From Actinoplanes auranticolor (GTDB taxonomy: Bacteria > Actinomycetota > Actinomycetes > Mycobacteriales > Micromonosporaceae): a stretch of DNA of 64,000 bases. Of the stretch, positions 17,288-25,582 are shown in pieces (position 1 is the first letter of the stretch; each line of letters begins with the position of its first letter). Where the stretch lies: assembly GCF_018332655.1 (NCBI RefSeq), contig NZ_BOQL01000036.1, positions 1 to 64,000 of the forward strand, written 5' to 3'. Both the position numbers and the translations under genes were made by a program. The notes beneath the pieces are model-generated. The model did no database searches, was not told the origin of the DNA, and was given only the letters and a program-made list of their open reading frames with translations.

Positions 17288-17686
17288 ATGCCAACTCGTG
17301 AGGACATGCCGGGGACGCTCAGACGCTCCCCGAAGAAGGCGCAGGACACCTACGTCGCGGCGCACGACTCCGCCGTCAAGGAGTACGGCGAGGGCGAGCG
17401 CGCCCACCGGACCGCCCTGGCCGCGGTCAAGCACTCGTTCGAGAAGGTCGGCGACCACTGGGAGCCCAAGGCGAAGAAGGGCCCCAGCGACGCCAAGGCG
17501 GCCGGCGGGCGGGACACCCCGAAGCAGACCGCCGGAGGGGTCGACGCCAACGCGAGCAAGGAGCACCTGCTCAGCGTGGCCAAGAAGCTCGACATCAGCG
17601 GCCGGACCAAGATGAAGAAGAAGGAGCTGGTCGAGGCCATTCAGAAAGCCAACGCCAAGAGCACCCGCAAGGCGCGCGGCAAGTGA
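17288..17686 (+). CDS. ChaB-like protein with C-terminal Rho N-terminal-type domain
   Basis: 132 residues. Residues 1-60 match ChaB (LRRSPKKAQDTYVAAHDSAVK, YGEGERAHRTALAAVKHSFEK). After a Gly/Lys-rich linker, residues about 92-128 (SKEHLLSVAKKLDISGRTKMKKKELVEAIQKAN region) look like the SAP/Rho_N nucleic-acid-binding fold. Very basic. ChaB proteins are often in stress regulons; the SigB-like promoter agrees with that. It overlaps the next gene by 4 nt (GTGA). Confidence 0.85.
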   Translation: MPTREDMPGTLRRSPKKAQDTYVAAHDSAVKEYGEGERAHRTALAAVKHSFEKVGDHWEPKAKKGPSDAKAAGGRDTPKQTAGGVDANASKEHLLSVAKKLDISGRTKMKKKELVEAIQKANAKSTRKARGK

Positions 17687-18093
17687 GCGATCTGGCCCGC
17701 TTCGTCAGCGCCCAGCAGGACGTCTACGAGCAGGCCCTGGCCGAGCTGACGGCCGGCAGCAAGCGCAGCCACTGGATGTGGTTCGTGTTCCCGCAGATCG
17801 CCGGGCTCGGCCGCACCGCCACCGCGCAGCGCTACGCCATCGCCGATCTGGTCGAGGCCCGGGCCTACCTGGCCCACCCGGTGCTCGGGCCCCGGCTGGC
17901 CGAGTGCGCGCGGGCCCTGCTCGGTGTGCCGGGTCGCACCGCCACGCAGATCCTCGGCACCCCCGACGACCTCAAGCTGCGGTCGTCGATGACGCTCTTC
18001 GCCCACGCAGCCGACGACCCGGCCGTGTTCCGGGCCGTCCTGGACCGCTACTACGGCGGCGAGGACGACCCGGCCACGGTTCAGCGGCTGTAA
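17683..18093 (+). CDS. DUF1810 family protein
   Basis: 136 residues. LARFVSAQQDVYEQALAEL, SHWMWFVFPQIAGLGRT and PDDLKLRSSMTLFAHA are the hallmark blocks of DUF1810. Function is unknown. Start GTG 17683 overlaps the ChaB-like stop, so it is the second gene of a two-gene stress-type operon. Its end overlaps the convergent helicase gene by 13 nt. Confidence 0.9.
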   Translation: MSDLARFVSAQQDVYEQALAELTAGSKRSHWMWFVFPQIAGLGRTATAQRYAIADLVEARAYLAHPVLGPRLAECARALLGVPGRTATQILGTPDDLKLRSSMTLFAHAADDPAVFRAVLDRYYGGEDDPATVQRL

Positions 18094-19748
18094 CGCTCCC
18101 GGCGTACCGTCGGCTTGCGGCCCCGGATCGTGGTCTGCGACACCGCGTCGATCACCATCTCGGCCGCCGATTCCGGCACCTCGACCAGCGAGAAGCGGTC
18201 GGTGATCTGGATCGCGCCGATGTCGCGGGCGCTGAGCCCGGACTCGCCGGCGATCGCACCGACCAGGTCCTGCGGGCGCAGCCCGGCGCGCCGGCCCAGG
18301 CCGATGAAGAGCCGGGCGACACCCGCGCCGGCCGGACCGCTGCGGCGCTCGGGCCGCTTGCCGTCGCGGCCCTCGGGACGCTCCCGGACGGTCTCGCGCG
18401 GGGTCGGGATCTCCTGCTCGTCGACGTCGCCGCCGGCCGCCTCGTGGGCCAGCTTGACCGCCGCCAGGGCCACCGTCTCGATGTCGAACTCGCTGGTCAG
18501 CGACTCGATGACGACCCGGAACCGCTCCAGGTCGTCGGTCTGCAGGCTGCTCTCCAGCGCCGCGCGGGTCAGCTCCAGGCGCCGGGCCCGCAGGTCGGTT
18601 ACCGTCGGCACCTTCTCCAGGGTGATGCGCTGGCGGGTGAGCCGCTCGATCGCCTTGAGCATCCGCGACTCGCGCGGCTCGGCCAGGGTGATCGCGGCGC
18701 CCTCGCGGCCCGCGCGCCCGACCCGGCCGATGCGGTGCACGTACGCCTCGGGCGCCGACGGCACGTTGTAGTTGACCACGTGGGTGAGCTGCTCGACGTC
18801 CAGCCCGCGGGCGGCCACGTCGGTGGCGACCAGCAGTTCGGTGCTGCCGGCGCGCAGCCGGCCCATGACCCGGTCCCGCTGGTCCTGGCTCATGCCGCCG
18901 TGCAGGGCCTCGGCCCGGTAGCCGCGCCCGTTGAGCGTCTCGGTGACCTGGTCGACCTCCTCGCGAGTGCGGCAGAAGATGATCGCCGCGGTCGGCGCCT
19001 CCACGTCCAGCACCCGGCCCAGCGCGGCCGGCTTGTGCGCCCGGGCCACGATGTACGCGCTCTGCCGCACCAGCGGGATCTCGCCGGGGGCGGAGGCCTC
19101 GCGGCCCATCTGGATGCGGACCGGATCCTTGAGGTGCCGGCGGGCGATGCCGTCGATGCGCGGCGGCATCGTCGCGGAGAACAGCACGGTCTGGCGGGTC
19201 TGCGGGGTCTCGGCCAGGATGGCCTCGATGTCCTCGGCGAAGCCCATGTCGAGCATCTCGTCGGCCTCGTCGAGCACGACCGTGCGCACGTCGCTGAGGT
19301 CCAGCGTGCCGCGGCTGATGTGATCCAGCACCCGGCCGGGGGTGCCGACCACGACGTCCACGCCGCGCTGCAGGGCCTGCAGCTGGCGCCCGATCGGCTG
19401 CCCGCCGTACACCGGCAGGACGCGCACGCCCAGGTCACGGCCGTAGCGGTGGACCGCCTGGGAGACCTGCTCGGCCAGCTCGCGGGTGGGCACCAGCACC
19501 AGGGCGGCCGGGCCGCCCTTGGCGTCCGGCTCCAGCCGGTGCAGCAGGGGCAGCGCGAACGCCGCGGTCTTCCCGGTGCCGGTCGCGGCCTGGCCCAGCA
19601 GGTCGTTGCCCTCCAGCAGCGGCGGGATGGCCTCGCGCTGGATCGGCGTCGGCTCTTCGTAGCCCAAGCTGGTCAGTGCCTTCAGCAGCTCGGGACGGAG
19701 CGCCAGACCGGCGAAGCCTGTCGCGTCCGCGAACAGGTGCTCGCTCAT
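18081..19748 (-). CDS. deaD: DEAD-box RNA helicase (DeaD/CsdA type)
   Basis: 555 residues. All helicase motifs are present in order: Q-motif EPTPIQREAIP, AATGTGKT, PTRELAEQ, GTPGRVLDH, VLDEADEML, FSATMPPR, ATDVAARGLDVE and HRIGRVGRAG. A DbpA-like RNA-binding domain occupies about residues 445-520 (VARLFIGLGRRAGLRPQDLV) followed by a short basic tail. It remodels RNA or ribosome intermediates, often at low temperature. ATG 19748 is chosen as the family N-terminus begins here; an in-frame ATG 36 nt upstream is less likely. A hairpin-forming dyad (19774-19795) lies in the 5' leader. Confidence 0.92.
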   Translation of the reverse strand: MSEHLFADATGFAGLALRPELLKALTSLGYEEPTPIQREAIPPLLEGNDLLGQAATGTGKTAAFALPLLHRLEPDAKGGPAALVLVPTRELAEQVSQAVHRYGRDLGVRVLPVYGGQPIGRQLQALQRGVDVVVGTPGRVLDHISRGTLDLSDVRTVVLDEADEMLDMGFAEDIEAILAETPQTRQTVLFSATMPPRIDGIARRHLKDPVRIQMGREASAPGEIPLVRQSAYIVARAHKPAALGRVLDVEAPTAAIIFCRTREEVDQVTETLNGRGYRAEALHGGMSQDQRDRVMGRLRAGSTELLVATDVAARGLDVEQLTHVVNYNVPSAPEAYVHRIGRVGRAGREGAAITLAEPRESRMLKAIERLTRQRITLEKVPTVTDLRARRLELTRAALESSLQTDDLERFRVVIESLTSEFDIETVALAAVKLAHEAAGGDVDEQEIPTPRETVRERPEGRDGKRPERRSGPAGAGVARLFIGLGRRAGLRPQDLVGAIAGESGLSARDIGAIQITDRFSLVEVPESAAEMVIDAVSQTTIRGRKPTVRRERYSR

Positions 19749-19773
19749 TATCTCTGCTCCGGATCGATCGTGC

Positions 19774-19795
19774 GCCGGCCACATCGGCGGCCGGC
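19774..19795 (-). promoter_or_regulatory. Inverted repeat in the helicase 5' region
   Basis: GCCGGCC, 8 nt, GGCCGGC; 26 nt upstream of the helicase ATG. Could be an mRNA leader hairpin or an operator. Confidence 0.3.
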
Positions 19796-19832
19796 ATCAA
19801 CGACGACAAGGATACGGGGCCGGCATTCGGGC

Positions 19833-20123
19833 TCAGCCGGCCGGGACCTTGAACGGGTCGTGGTCGGCCAGCAGCTTGTCCAGCCGGGCCTGGTCGACCC
19901 GGCGGACCACGGTGCCCGCGTCCTGCATGTCGCGGACGCATTTGGCGAGCGTGAACGCCGACGTGACCACGTAGAGCAGGCCCACGGCCAGGAAGGCGCG
20001 GATCCAGCTGCCCACCGGCAGATAGGCGATCCCGGTGGCGACGGCGGTCAGGGAGAGGGCGAAGGAGGCGATGGACTGCACGTAGAAGGCGGTGGTGGTC
20101 CTCGGCTGCGGATTGGTGTCCAT
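19833..20123 (-). CDS. YiaA/B two-helix domain membrane protein
   Basis: 96 residues with two hydrophobic helices (FYVQSIASFALSLTAVATGI and IRAFLAVGLLYVVTSAFTLA) followed by KCVRDMQDAG, the conserved end of the YiaAB domain. Small inner-membrane protein of unknown function. It has no obvious operon partner: the DEAD helicase lies downstream on the same strand after an 84-nt gap and a divergent oxidase gene lies upstream. Confidence 0.85.
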   Translation of the reverse strand: MDTNPQPRTTTAFYVQSIASFALSLTAVATGIAYLPVGSWIRAFLAVGLLYVVTSAFTLAKCVRDMQDAGTVVRRVDQARLDKLLADHDPFKVPAG

Positions 20124-20200
20124 GCCGCAGTCTGGTCCGCGCGGTCGTACGTCCGACTGAGCCCAGGTACTCAGAGCCGGGTTACGACAGGATGACGGGC

Positions 20201-21130
20201 ATGGCGGACGTGGTCGTGGTGGGTGGCGGCATCATCGGTCTGACGGCGGCGATGCGGCTGCGGGAACGCGGCGCGGCGGTGACCGTGTGGACACCGGAGG
20301 ACCCCGCCCGGACGGTCTCCGCGGTGGCCGCCGCGGCCTGGTACCCCACCCGGACCGGCTTCGACGAGCGGATCCTGGCCTGGGCCGCGGCGACCTACGA
20401 CCAGTTCCGCCGGGACGCCTTCGACCGGGTGCCCGGGGTCCTCGTGCGCGAGACCCGCAACCTCGAGCGGTCCGGCGCGACCGGTGAGCCGTGGTGGGCG
20501 CCGGCCGCGCGGGGAGTGCGCTGTCTGCCGGCCGAGCCGCCGTGGACCAGGGAGCTGCGTTTCCAGGCGCCGCTGGTCGAGATGGGGGTGTATCTGCCGT
20601 GGCTGCGCGAGCGGGCGGTGGCCGCCGGGGTGCGGGTCCTCCGGCGCCGGGTCGACCGGCTGGACGAGGCCCTGGTCGAGGCGCCGGTGGTGGTCAACGC
20701 GACCGGGCTGGCCGCCGGCGCATTGTGCGGGGACCCGGACGTGCTGCCGGCCCGCGGGCAGATCGTGCTGGTCGCCAACACCGGCATCTACACCTCCGTC
20801 CGCGACGAGGGGGAGCCGTCGACCTACGTGCACCCGCGCAGCCGTGACGTCGTGCTGGGCGGCACCTGGCAGGTGGGGGACTGGAACACCACGCCCGACC
20901 CGGCGACCCGCGACGCGATCCTGGAGCGCTGCGTGGCGCTGGTGCCGGAGCTGGCGGGCGCGCCGATCGTGGGGGAGCGGGTGGGACTGCGGCCGGTGCG
21001 GCGCGGTGGCCCGCGGGTGGAGGCGGAGAAGTGGCCGGGCGGGACGGTGGTGCACGCGTACGGGCACGGAGGCGCCGGTATGACGCTCTGCTGGGGCTGC
21101 GCGGACGAGGTCGCCGCGCTTGCTCTCTGA
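20201..21130 (+). CDS. FAD-dependent D-amino-acid oxidase-like protein
   Basis: 309 residues, slightly shorter than typical DAO (about 320-345). Dinucleotide-binding DVVVVGGGIIGLTAAMRLRE at the N-terminus, then VVNATGLAAGALCGD, PARGQIVLVAN and, at the end, GLRPVRRGGPRVE and HAYGHGGAGMTL, which carry the substrate-carboxylate and FAD contacts. It would oxidise D-amino acids to keto acids with release of peroxide and ammonia. ATG 20201 is preferred over ATG 20192 because GACAGGA is better spaced to it. Monocistronic. Confidence 0.85.
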   Translation: MADVVVVGGGIIGLTAAMRLRERGAAVTVWTPEDPARTVSAVAAAAWYPTRTGFDERILAWAAATYDQFRRDAFDRVPGVLVRETRNLERSGATGEPWWAPAARGVRCLPAEPPWTRELRFQAPLVEMGVYLPWLRERAVAAGVRVLRRRVDRLDEALVEAPVVVNATGLAAGALCGDPDVLPARGQIVLVANTGIYTSVRDEGEPSTYVHPRSRDVVLGGTWQVGDWNTTPDPATRDAILERCVALVPELAGAPIVGERVGLRPVRRGGPRVEAEKWPGGTVVHAYGHGGAGMTLCWGCADEVAALAL

Positions 21131-21138
21131 CAACGGCC

Positions 21139-21160
21139 GTTCACCTTCCGTTCATCTTCC
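21139..21160 (+). promoter_or_regulatory. PHO box (PhoP-type 11-nt direct repeat)
   Basis: Two adjacent 11-nt units, GTTCACCTTCC (21139-21149) and GTTCATCTTCC (21150-21160), match the GTTCACC-type direct repeats bound by PhoP in streptomycetes. Located 74 nt upstream of phoX-1. Confidence 0.75.
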
Positions 21161-21233
21161 GGCGCGGCTAGGCTCAGATTCCTACGGCATCGATCTTGAT
21201 AAATCATGCAGCGCCGCGTGAGGAGACCGTCCG

Positions 21234-23336
21234 ATGACCGACCGACCCCGTCTGCTACCCATCCTCGGACCGGCCGGACATGCCGGCCGCGACCCGAAGA
21301 CCTGTCTGTACCGCTGCGGCAACGCCTGCGACCATCCCGTGCCCAACGAATCGGCCAACCCGTACCTCGGTGACGTGGTCAACACCGCGATGACGCGCCG
21401 CGGCGTGGTCCGGGCCGGCGCGGTCGGTGCCCTCGTGCTCGGCTTCGGCGCGGCACCGGCCGCGGCGGGCGCCGCGAACGCCGCACCGGCCACCGCTCCC
21501 GCGGCGGCACCGCGGCACGGCGGCGGGCGCGCCGGGGCGCTGACCTTCAAGCCCATCCCGCCCAACGTCCTGGACACGGTGATCGTGCCCAACGGCTACG
21601 ACAGCGCCGTGGTCATCCGCTGGGGCGACCCGATCCTGCCCGGCGTGCCCCGTCTGGACGTGCACCGGCAGAGCGCGCGGCACCAGTCCGGACAGTTCGG
21701 TTACAACAACGACTTCCTCGGGGTCCTGCCGCTGGGCCGCGACGGGCGGCGGGCGCTGCTGGTGGCCAACCACGAGTACACCAACGAGGAGTTGATGTTC
21801 CCCGGCTTCACCACCCAGGAGGCGCTGAGCGTCGAGCAGGTCCGGGTGGCCATGGCCGCGCACGGGATGTCGGTGGTGGAGCTCGAACGGGTCGACGGCA
21901 CCGGGCAGTGGCGGCCCGTCGGCGGGCGGCACCGGCCGTACAACAAGCGGATCACCATGCTGGACACGCCGTTCCGGTTCACCGGCCCGGCGGCCGGCCA
22001 CGCGCTGCTGCGCACCGCGGCCGACCCGCGCGGACTGACCCCGATCGGCACGCTCAACAACTGCGCCGGTGGCGTCACCCCGTGGGGCACCGTGCTGTCC
22101 GGCGAGGAGAACTTCAACCAGTACTTCGTCGGCGGCGACGCCGCTCCGGCCGCGCTCAAACCGAGCCTGGCCCGCTACGGCATCTCCACCACCGCCCGGG
22201 TGCCGGAGGAGTCGCGGCGCTGGGACCGGGCCCAGGAGCGCTTCGACCTGGCCAAGCACCCGCACGAGGCGCACCGCTTCGGCTGGATCGTCGAGGTCGA
22301 CCCGTACGACCCCGGGTCACGGCCCCGCAAGCACACCGCGATGGGCCGGTTCAAGCACGAGGGCGCCAACGTCATCGTGGCCCGCAACGGTCAGGTCGCC
22401 GCGTACATGGGTGACGACGAGCGGTTCGACTACCTGTACAAGTTCGTCTCCGCGAAGAAGTTCGTGCCGGGCGGCTCGGCCGCGGCCCGCCGGCACAACC
22501 TGACCCTGCTGGAGTCGGGCACCCTCTACGTCGCCAAGCTGACCGGGGACAGCCCGGCGGCCGAGATCGACGGCACCGGCAAGCTGCCCTCCGACGGCGC
22601 CTTCGACGGCCGTGGCACCTGGATCAAGCTCGTGTCCGGCGACCGGTCCCACGTGCCCGGTATGACCGCCGCCGAGGTGCTGACGTTCGCCCGGCTGGCC
22701 GGCGACGCCGTCGGCGCCACCAAGATGGACCGGCCCGAGGACGTACAGCCCAGCCTGCGGACGGGCAAGATCTACGCGGCGCTGACCAACAACACCAACC
22801 GCGGCGCGGAGGCGAACGCGGGGCCCGACGAGGCCAACCCCCGCCGGGAGAACAAGCACGGCCAGATCCTCGAGATCGTCGAGGACCGCGGCGACCACAC
22901 CGGTGAGTCGTTCACCTGGTCGCTGCCGATCGTGTGCGGCGACCCGGCGGACGCGTCGACCTACTTCGCCGGTTACGACAAGAGCGCCGTCTCGCCGATC
23001 TCGTGCCCGGACAACGTGGCCTTCGACAGCGCCGGCAACCTGTGGATCTCCACCGACGGCAACGCGCTGGGCAGCAACGACGGTCTGTTCGCCACGGCGA
23101 TCGAGGGCCCGGAACGCGGCCACCTCAAACAGTTCCTGACCGTGCCGCCGGGCGCCGAGACGTGCGGGCCGTTCATCACCGGCGACGACCGCTCGGTCTT
23201 CACCGCCGTGCAGCACCCCGGGGAGATCGACGGCGCCACCCTGGACGAGCCGGCCTCGACCTGGCCCGACGGCGACTTCGCCAAGCCCGCCGTCGTGGTC
23301 ACCTGGCGGCTGGACGGAGGCCCGATCGGCAGCTGA
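21234..23336 (+). CDS. phoX: PhoX family alkaline phosphatase (DUF839), copy 1
   Basis: 700 residues. A 45-residue Cys-containing extension (CLYRCGNACDHPV) precedes a twin-arginine signal around residues 54-75 (MTRRGVVRAGAVGALVLGFG), so it is exported folded by Tat. The body has the PhoX blocks VANHEYTNEELMFPGF, NNCAGGVTPWGTVLSGEENF, FKHEGANVIV, KMDRPEDVQPS and DNVAFDSAGNLWISTDG. PhoX enzymes release phosphate from organic monoesters outside the cell. Upstream PHO box supports control by PhoP. A second copy follows at 26709; the two share long identical blocks. It converges on the GH6 gene. Confidence 0.9.
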   Translation: MTDRPRLLPILGPAGHAGRDPKTCLYRCGNACDHPVPNESANPYLGDVVNTAMTRRGVVRAGAVGALVLGFGAAPAAAGAANAAPATAPAAAPRHGGGRAGALTFKPIPPNVLDTVIVPNGYDSAVVIRWGDPILPGVPRLDVHRQSARHQSGQFGYNNDFLGVLPLGRDGRRALLVANHEYTNEELMFPGFTTQEALSVEQVRVAMAAHGMSVVELERVDGTGQWRPVGGRHRPYNKRITMLDTPFRFTGPAAGHALLRTAADPRGLTPIGTLNNCAGGVTPWGTVLSGEENFNQYFVGGDAAPAALKPSLARYGISTTARVPEESRRWDRAQERFDLAKHPHEAHRFGWIVEVDPYDPGSRPRKHTAMGRFKHEGANVIVARNGQVAAYMGDDERFDYLYKFVSAKKFVPGGSAAARRHNLTLLESGTLYVAKLTGDSPAAEIDGTGKLPSDGAFDGRGTWIKLVSGDRSHVPGMTAAEVLTFARLAGDAVGATKMDRPEDVQPSLRTGKIYAALTNNTNRGAEANAGPDEANPRRENKHGQILEIVEDRGDHTGESFTWSLPIVCGDPADASTYFAGYDKSAVSPISCPDNVAFDSAGNLWISTDGNALGSNDGLFATAIEGPERGHLKQFLTVPPGAETCGPFITGDDRSVFTAVQHPGEIDGATLDEPASTWPDGDFAKPAVVVTWRLDGGPIGS

Positions 23337-23371
23337 GCCCCGTGGCGTCCTACGGTCCCTACCTCGGAGGG

Positions 23372-24688
23372 TCAGCGGACCGGCGGATACGCGTTGCGCA
23401 CCAGCTCGGTGAAGGCGGCCGGGAACCACTCGCCCCGGGGCGGCGCCCCGGCCATCGCGTTGGTCGGCCGGTTCGAGGCGCCGATCGGTGGTATCTGCCC
23501 GTTCGGGTCGCACCGCACGTCGGCGGCCTCGTTCCCGTCGGACACGCCCGGCTGCTTGACCCAGGCGTACGCGTGCACATGTGTCCGCGGTGCTGCCCGC
23601 GGCGGCTCGCCCAGGCCCGCGCCCTTCTGGTTGCACCAGGTGGATCTGGTCGGGCGCCGGTCGATCCGGCTCTGGTCGACGAACGTGTCGACGGCGGTGG
23701 ACGTGCTGACCGCGGTGGGCCGGGCCGGGCCGCCCCAGCCGTTGCGGGACGTGTCCAGCAGCGCCCCGACCCGCTCCGGGAAGCCGGCGGCGACCAGCGC
23801 CGCGTGCATCGCGTCGACGAAGGTGGACTCCTCCAGGTGACTGTTCCAGTCCACCCACCGGGTCTGCCTGATCGGCACGCCGGCGCGCGTCATGGCGATG
23901 TCGAGGAACGGCTCGTCCGCCGGATCGTAGTCGGCGACGTTCACGGCGAACCCGTCGACGCTCTCCACCCCGGCGGGCGTACGGTCGGCCACCCGGCGGA
24001 CCAGGGCGACCGCGGCCTGCCGGGAATCGTCCCAGCCCAGCTGATTCGACTGGGTGACGTCCAGGTACGCGTACACATTCGGCGTCTCGTGCAGACGGCT
24101 CAGCGCGTACGGGATCGCGGCCTGATAGATCTCGCCGGCCCGCGCACACTCGAAATGGGAGTAGAGCGCGTTCGCCAGCGCGTCCGGCTCGACCACCACG
24201 GCCACCCGTAGCCGCCGGTAGGCCGGCTCGGCCAGGATCGCCGCGACCGGATCGACGAACTGCGTCCGGTAGGCGGCCACATCGTCCAGCTCCGCGCTGG
24301 GCGCGCGCGTGCAACTGCGGTTCGGCAGGTTGTAGAGCACCAGCGTGATCACCACCGGCCGGTGGCCGCGGTGCTGCTGAGCGAGCGCCTCGTCGAGGTG
24401 GGCCCGCAGGCCGCGCCGGCCCGGCGTACCGCTGATCGCCGCGATCGAATCCAGCCAGACCGCCGTGGACCGGCGGGCGACCACCGACAACGCCGGGCCC
24501 GGATCGCCGCCCTGCGCGGCGGTCGCGCGGGCCGCCGCCGACCAGTCCGGATCGACGTAGCCACGCGCGCCGGCGAACGGGTTGGCCGGGCCGGCGGCGG
24601 GGGCGGCGGCCGGGACCACGAGGACGCCCCCGGCTACGGCCAGCGCCGTCGTGGTCACCATCGAGACGATCCGGGTACGCCAGGCCAT
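23372..24688 (-). CDS. Secreted glycoside hydrolase family 6 (cellulase type)
   Basis: 438 residues. Sec signal peptide at 1-33 (MAWRTRIVSMVTTTALAVAG and AAPAAG). The mature protein has ARGYVDPDW, the VITLVLYNLPNRSC strand, VAVVVEPDALANAL with the catalytic acid Asp, VYAYLDVTQSNQLGW, DGFAVNVADY, LLDTSRNGWGG and WCNQKGAGLGEPP, which are the GH6 active-site strands. It would cleave beta-1,4-glucan from the non-reducing end or internally. No carbohydrate-binding module is visible. ATG 24688 follows GGAGCGG. Confidence 0.9.
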   Translation of the reverse strand: MAWRTRIVSMVTTTALAVAGGVLVVPAAAPAAGPANPFAGARGYVDPDWSAAARATAAQGGDPGPALSVVARRSTAVWLDSIAAISGTPGRRGLRAHLDEALAQQHRGHRPVVITLVLYNLPNRSCTRAPSAELDDVAAYRTQFVDPVAAILAEPAYRRLRVAVVVEPDALANALYSHFECARAGEIYQAAIPYALSRLHETPNVYAYLDVTQSNQLGWDDSRQAAVALVRRVADRTPAGVESVDGFAVNVADYDPADEPFLDIAMTRAGVPIRQTRWVDWNSHLEESTFVDAMHAALVAAGFPERVGALLDTSRNGWGGPARPTAVSTSTAVDTFVDQSRIDRRPTRSTWCNQKGAGLGEPPRAAPRTHVHAYAWVKQPGVSDGNEAADVRCDPNGQIPPIGASNRPTNAMAGAPPRGEWFPAAFTELVRNAYPPVR

Positions 24689-24839
24689 GTCCGCTCCATC
24701 CATTGATCTACATCGATGGTACCGGTTCGGCCCGGTCCGGGCTGTGCCACGTCCTACGGGGTGCCGTCCAGGTGACCTCGTCCCGCCCTGCCCGGCAATC
24801 GGTAGTCTGCGCCCGTTGCCGACGAACGGGGGCTCCGCC

Positions 24840-24956
24840 ATGGCCCGCAGGTGGATACTCGTCGGCCTGCTCGCGTTGGCCGCCGGTTGCGACTCCGGCG
24901 GTGACGCCCCGGTGCCACCCGCCGGTGACGCGGGTGCGCCGGCTCCTGGCGGGTGA
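24840..24956 (+). CDS. Small putative lipoprotein (38 residues)
   Basis: Begins MARRWILVGLLALAAGC, a complete lipoprotein signal with lipobox LAAGC, followed by only about 21 residues rich in Gly, Pro and Asp. TAGTCT (24802-24807) could be its -10 and GGGGG lies 9 nt before the ATG. Either a genuine mini-lipoprotein or the start of a gene whose remainder was lost. Nothing else is recognisable. Confidence 0.4.
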   Translation: MARRWILVGLLALAAGCDSGGDAPVPPAGDAGAPAPGG

Positions 24957-24992
24957 GGGACGTTCGCCAGATCCTGGGGCCGGAGGGGCGGG

Positions 24993-25127
24993 TTGAGCGT
25001 CGCGAAGCGACTGCTCGAGCTGGCCGCTTCTTTCGCGGACGAGGTCTCCCGCGGCGATGAGCAGCGATTCGAGGACAGCGTCCTGGTGGTCACCTGGCGC
25101 CTGGACGGCGGCCGGATCGGCAGCTGA
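24993..25127 (+). CDS. 44-codon ORF ending in a copied PhoX C-terminus
   Basis: TTG 24993 is preceded by GGAGGGG at 5-nt spacing. The first 28 residues (SVAKRLLELAASFADEVSRG and on) resemble nothing I recognise; the last 14 read VVTWRLDGGRIGS plus stop, the exact C-terminal tail of both PhoX proteins, and the DNA of 25085-25127 is nearly identical to the end of phoX-2. It is probably a recombination scar left by duplication of the phoX region, or less likely a small fusion gene. Confidence 0.45.
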   Translation: MSVAKRLLELAASFADEVSRGDEQRFEDSVLVVTWRLDGGRIGS

Positions 25128-25267
25128 GCGTTACCCCTTTCGTGGCTGCAACTTGCGTCCTCATCCGGCGGCGTCGGACCCTGGTGCGGCAGCGTTGTGC
25201 GGGTGCCGGTCGATGGCGGTGGTGGTGATCTCTGGAGCGGCAGCCGGAAGTTCCGGCCGGCTGCGAG

Positions 25268-25582
25268 GTGGTGTGGTCGGCCGGCTGGATCATGGTGTCC
25301 GGCGCGATCGACGTGGCCGGCGCGCCCGTGCTCGAGCGACGTATGCGTGCGCTCGTCGGCCCGGGGGAACTCGCCGTGGACTGCCGCTCCGTCACGTTCC
25401 TCGATGTCGCCGGTCTGCGCATGCTCGCCGGGCTGGGCCTCCTGGCCCGGGCCGGGGGCACGACCGTGTGCCTGCACTGCTCGCCGGAAATGACGGAGAT
25501 TCTGACCTTGTGCGGTGTGCGGGGGCTTCCCGGCGTGGCATTGAGGCCGGAGAGCGACGACAGTCCAGGGAGCCGACGGTGA
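25268..25582 (+). CDS. STAS-domain anti-sigma factor antagonist
   Basis: 104 residues forming one STAS domain: WIMVSGAIDVAGAPVLERRM, LAVDCRSVTFLDVAGLRML (the conserved phosphorylatable-position region, here D-V-A rather than D-S-S/T) and GLLARAGGTTVCLHC. The serine normally phosphorylated in SpoIIAA-like proteins is replaced by Val-Ala, so classical phospho-switching may not occur. Start is GTG 25268 or the next GTG; an in-frame stop at 25226 excludes a longer form. GTGA overlap with the next gene shows a coupled two-gene operon. Confidence 0.75.
   Translation: MVWSAGWIMVSGAIDVAGAPVLERRMRALVGPGELAVDCRSVTFLDVAGLRMLAGLGLLARAGGTTVCLHCSPEMTEILTLCGVRGLPGVALRPESDDSPGSRR

Noticed and set aside
23341..23357. 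Fifth copy of the TCCTAGGACGC element (complement has TAGGACGC)
   Set aside because: Only 8 bases match and the palindromic core and downstream part are missing; could be a degenerate copy but not supported.
24689..24720. CebR-type operator for the GH6 gene in the ATCGATGG-containing dyad
   Set aside because: The known palindrome TGGGAGCGCTCCCA is absent and the visible dyad is weak.
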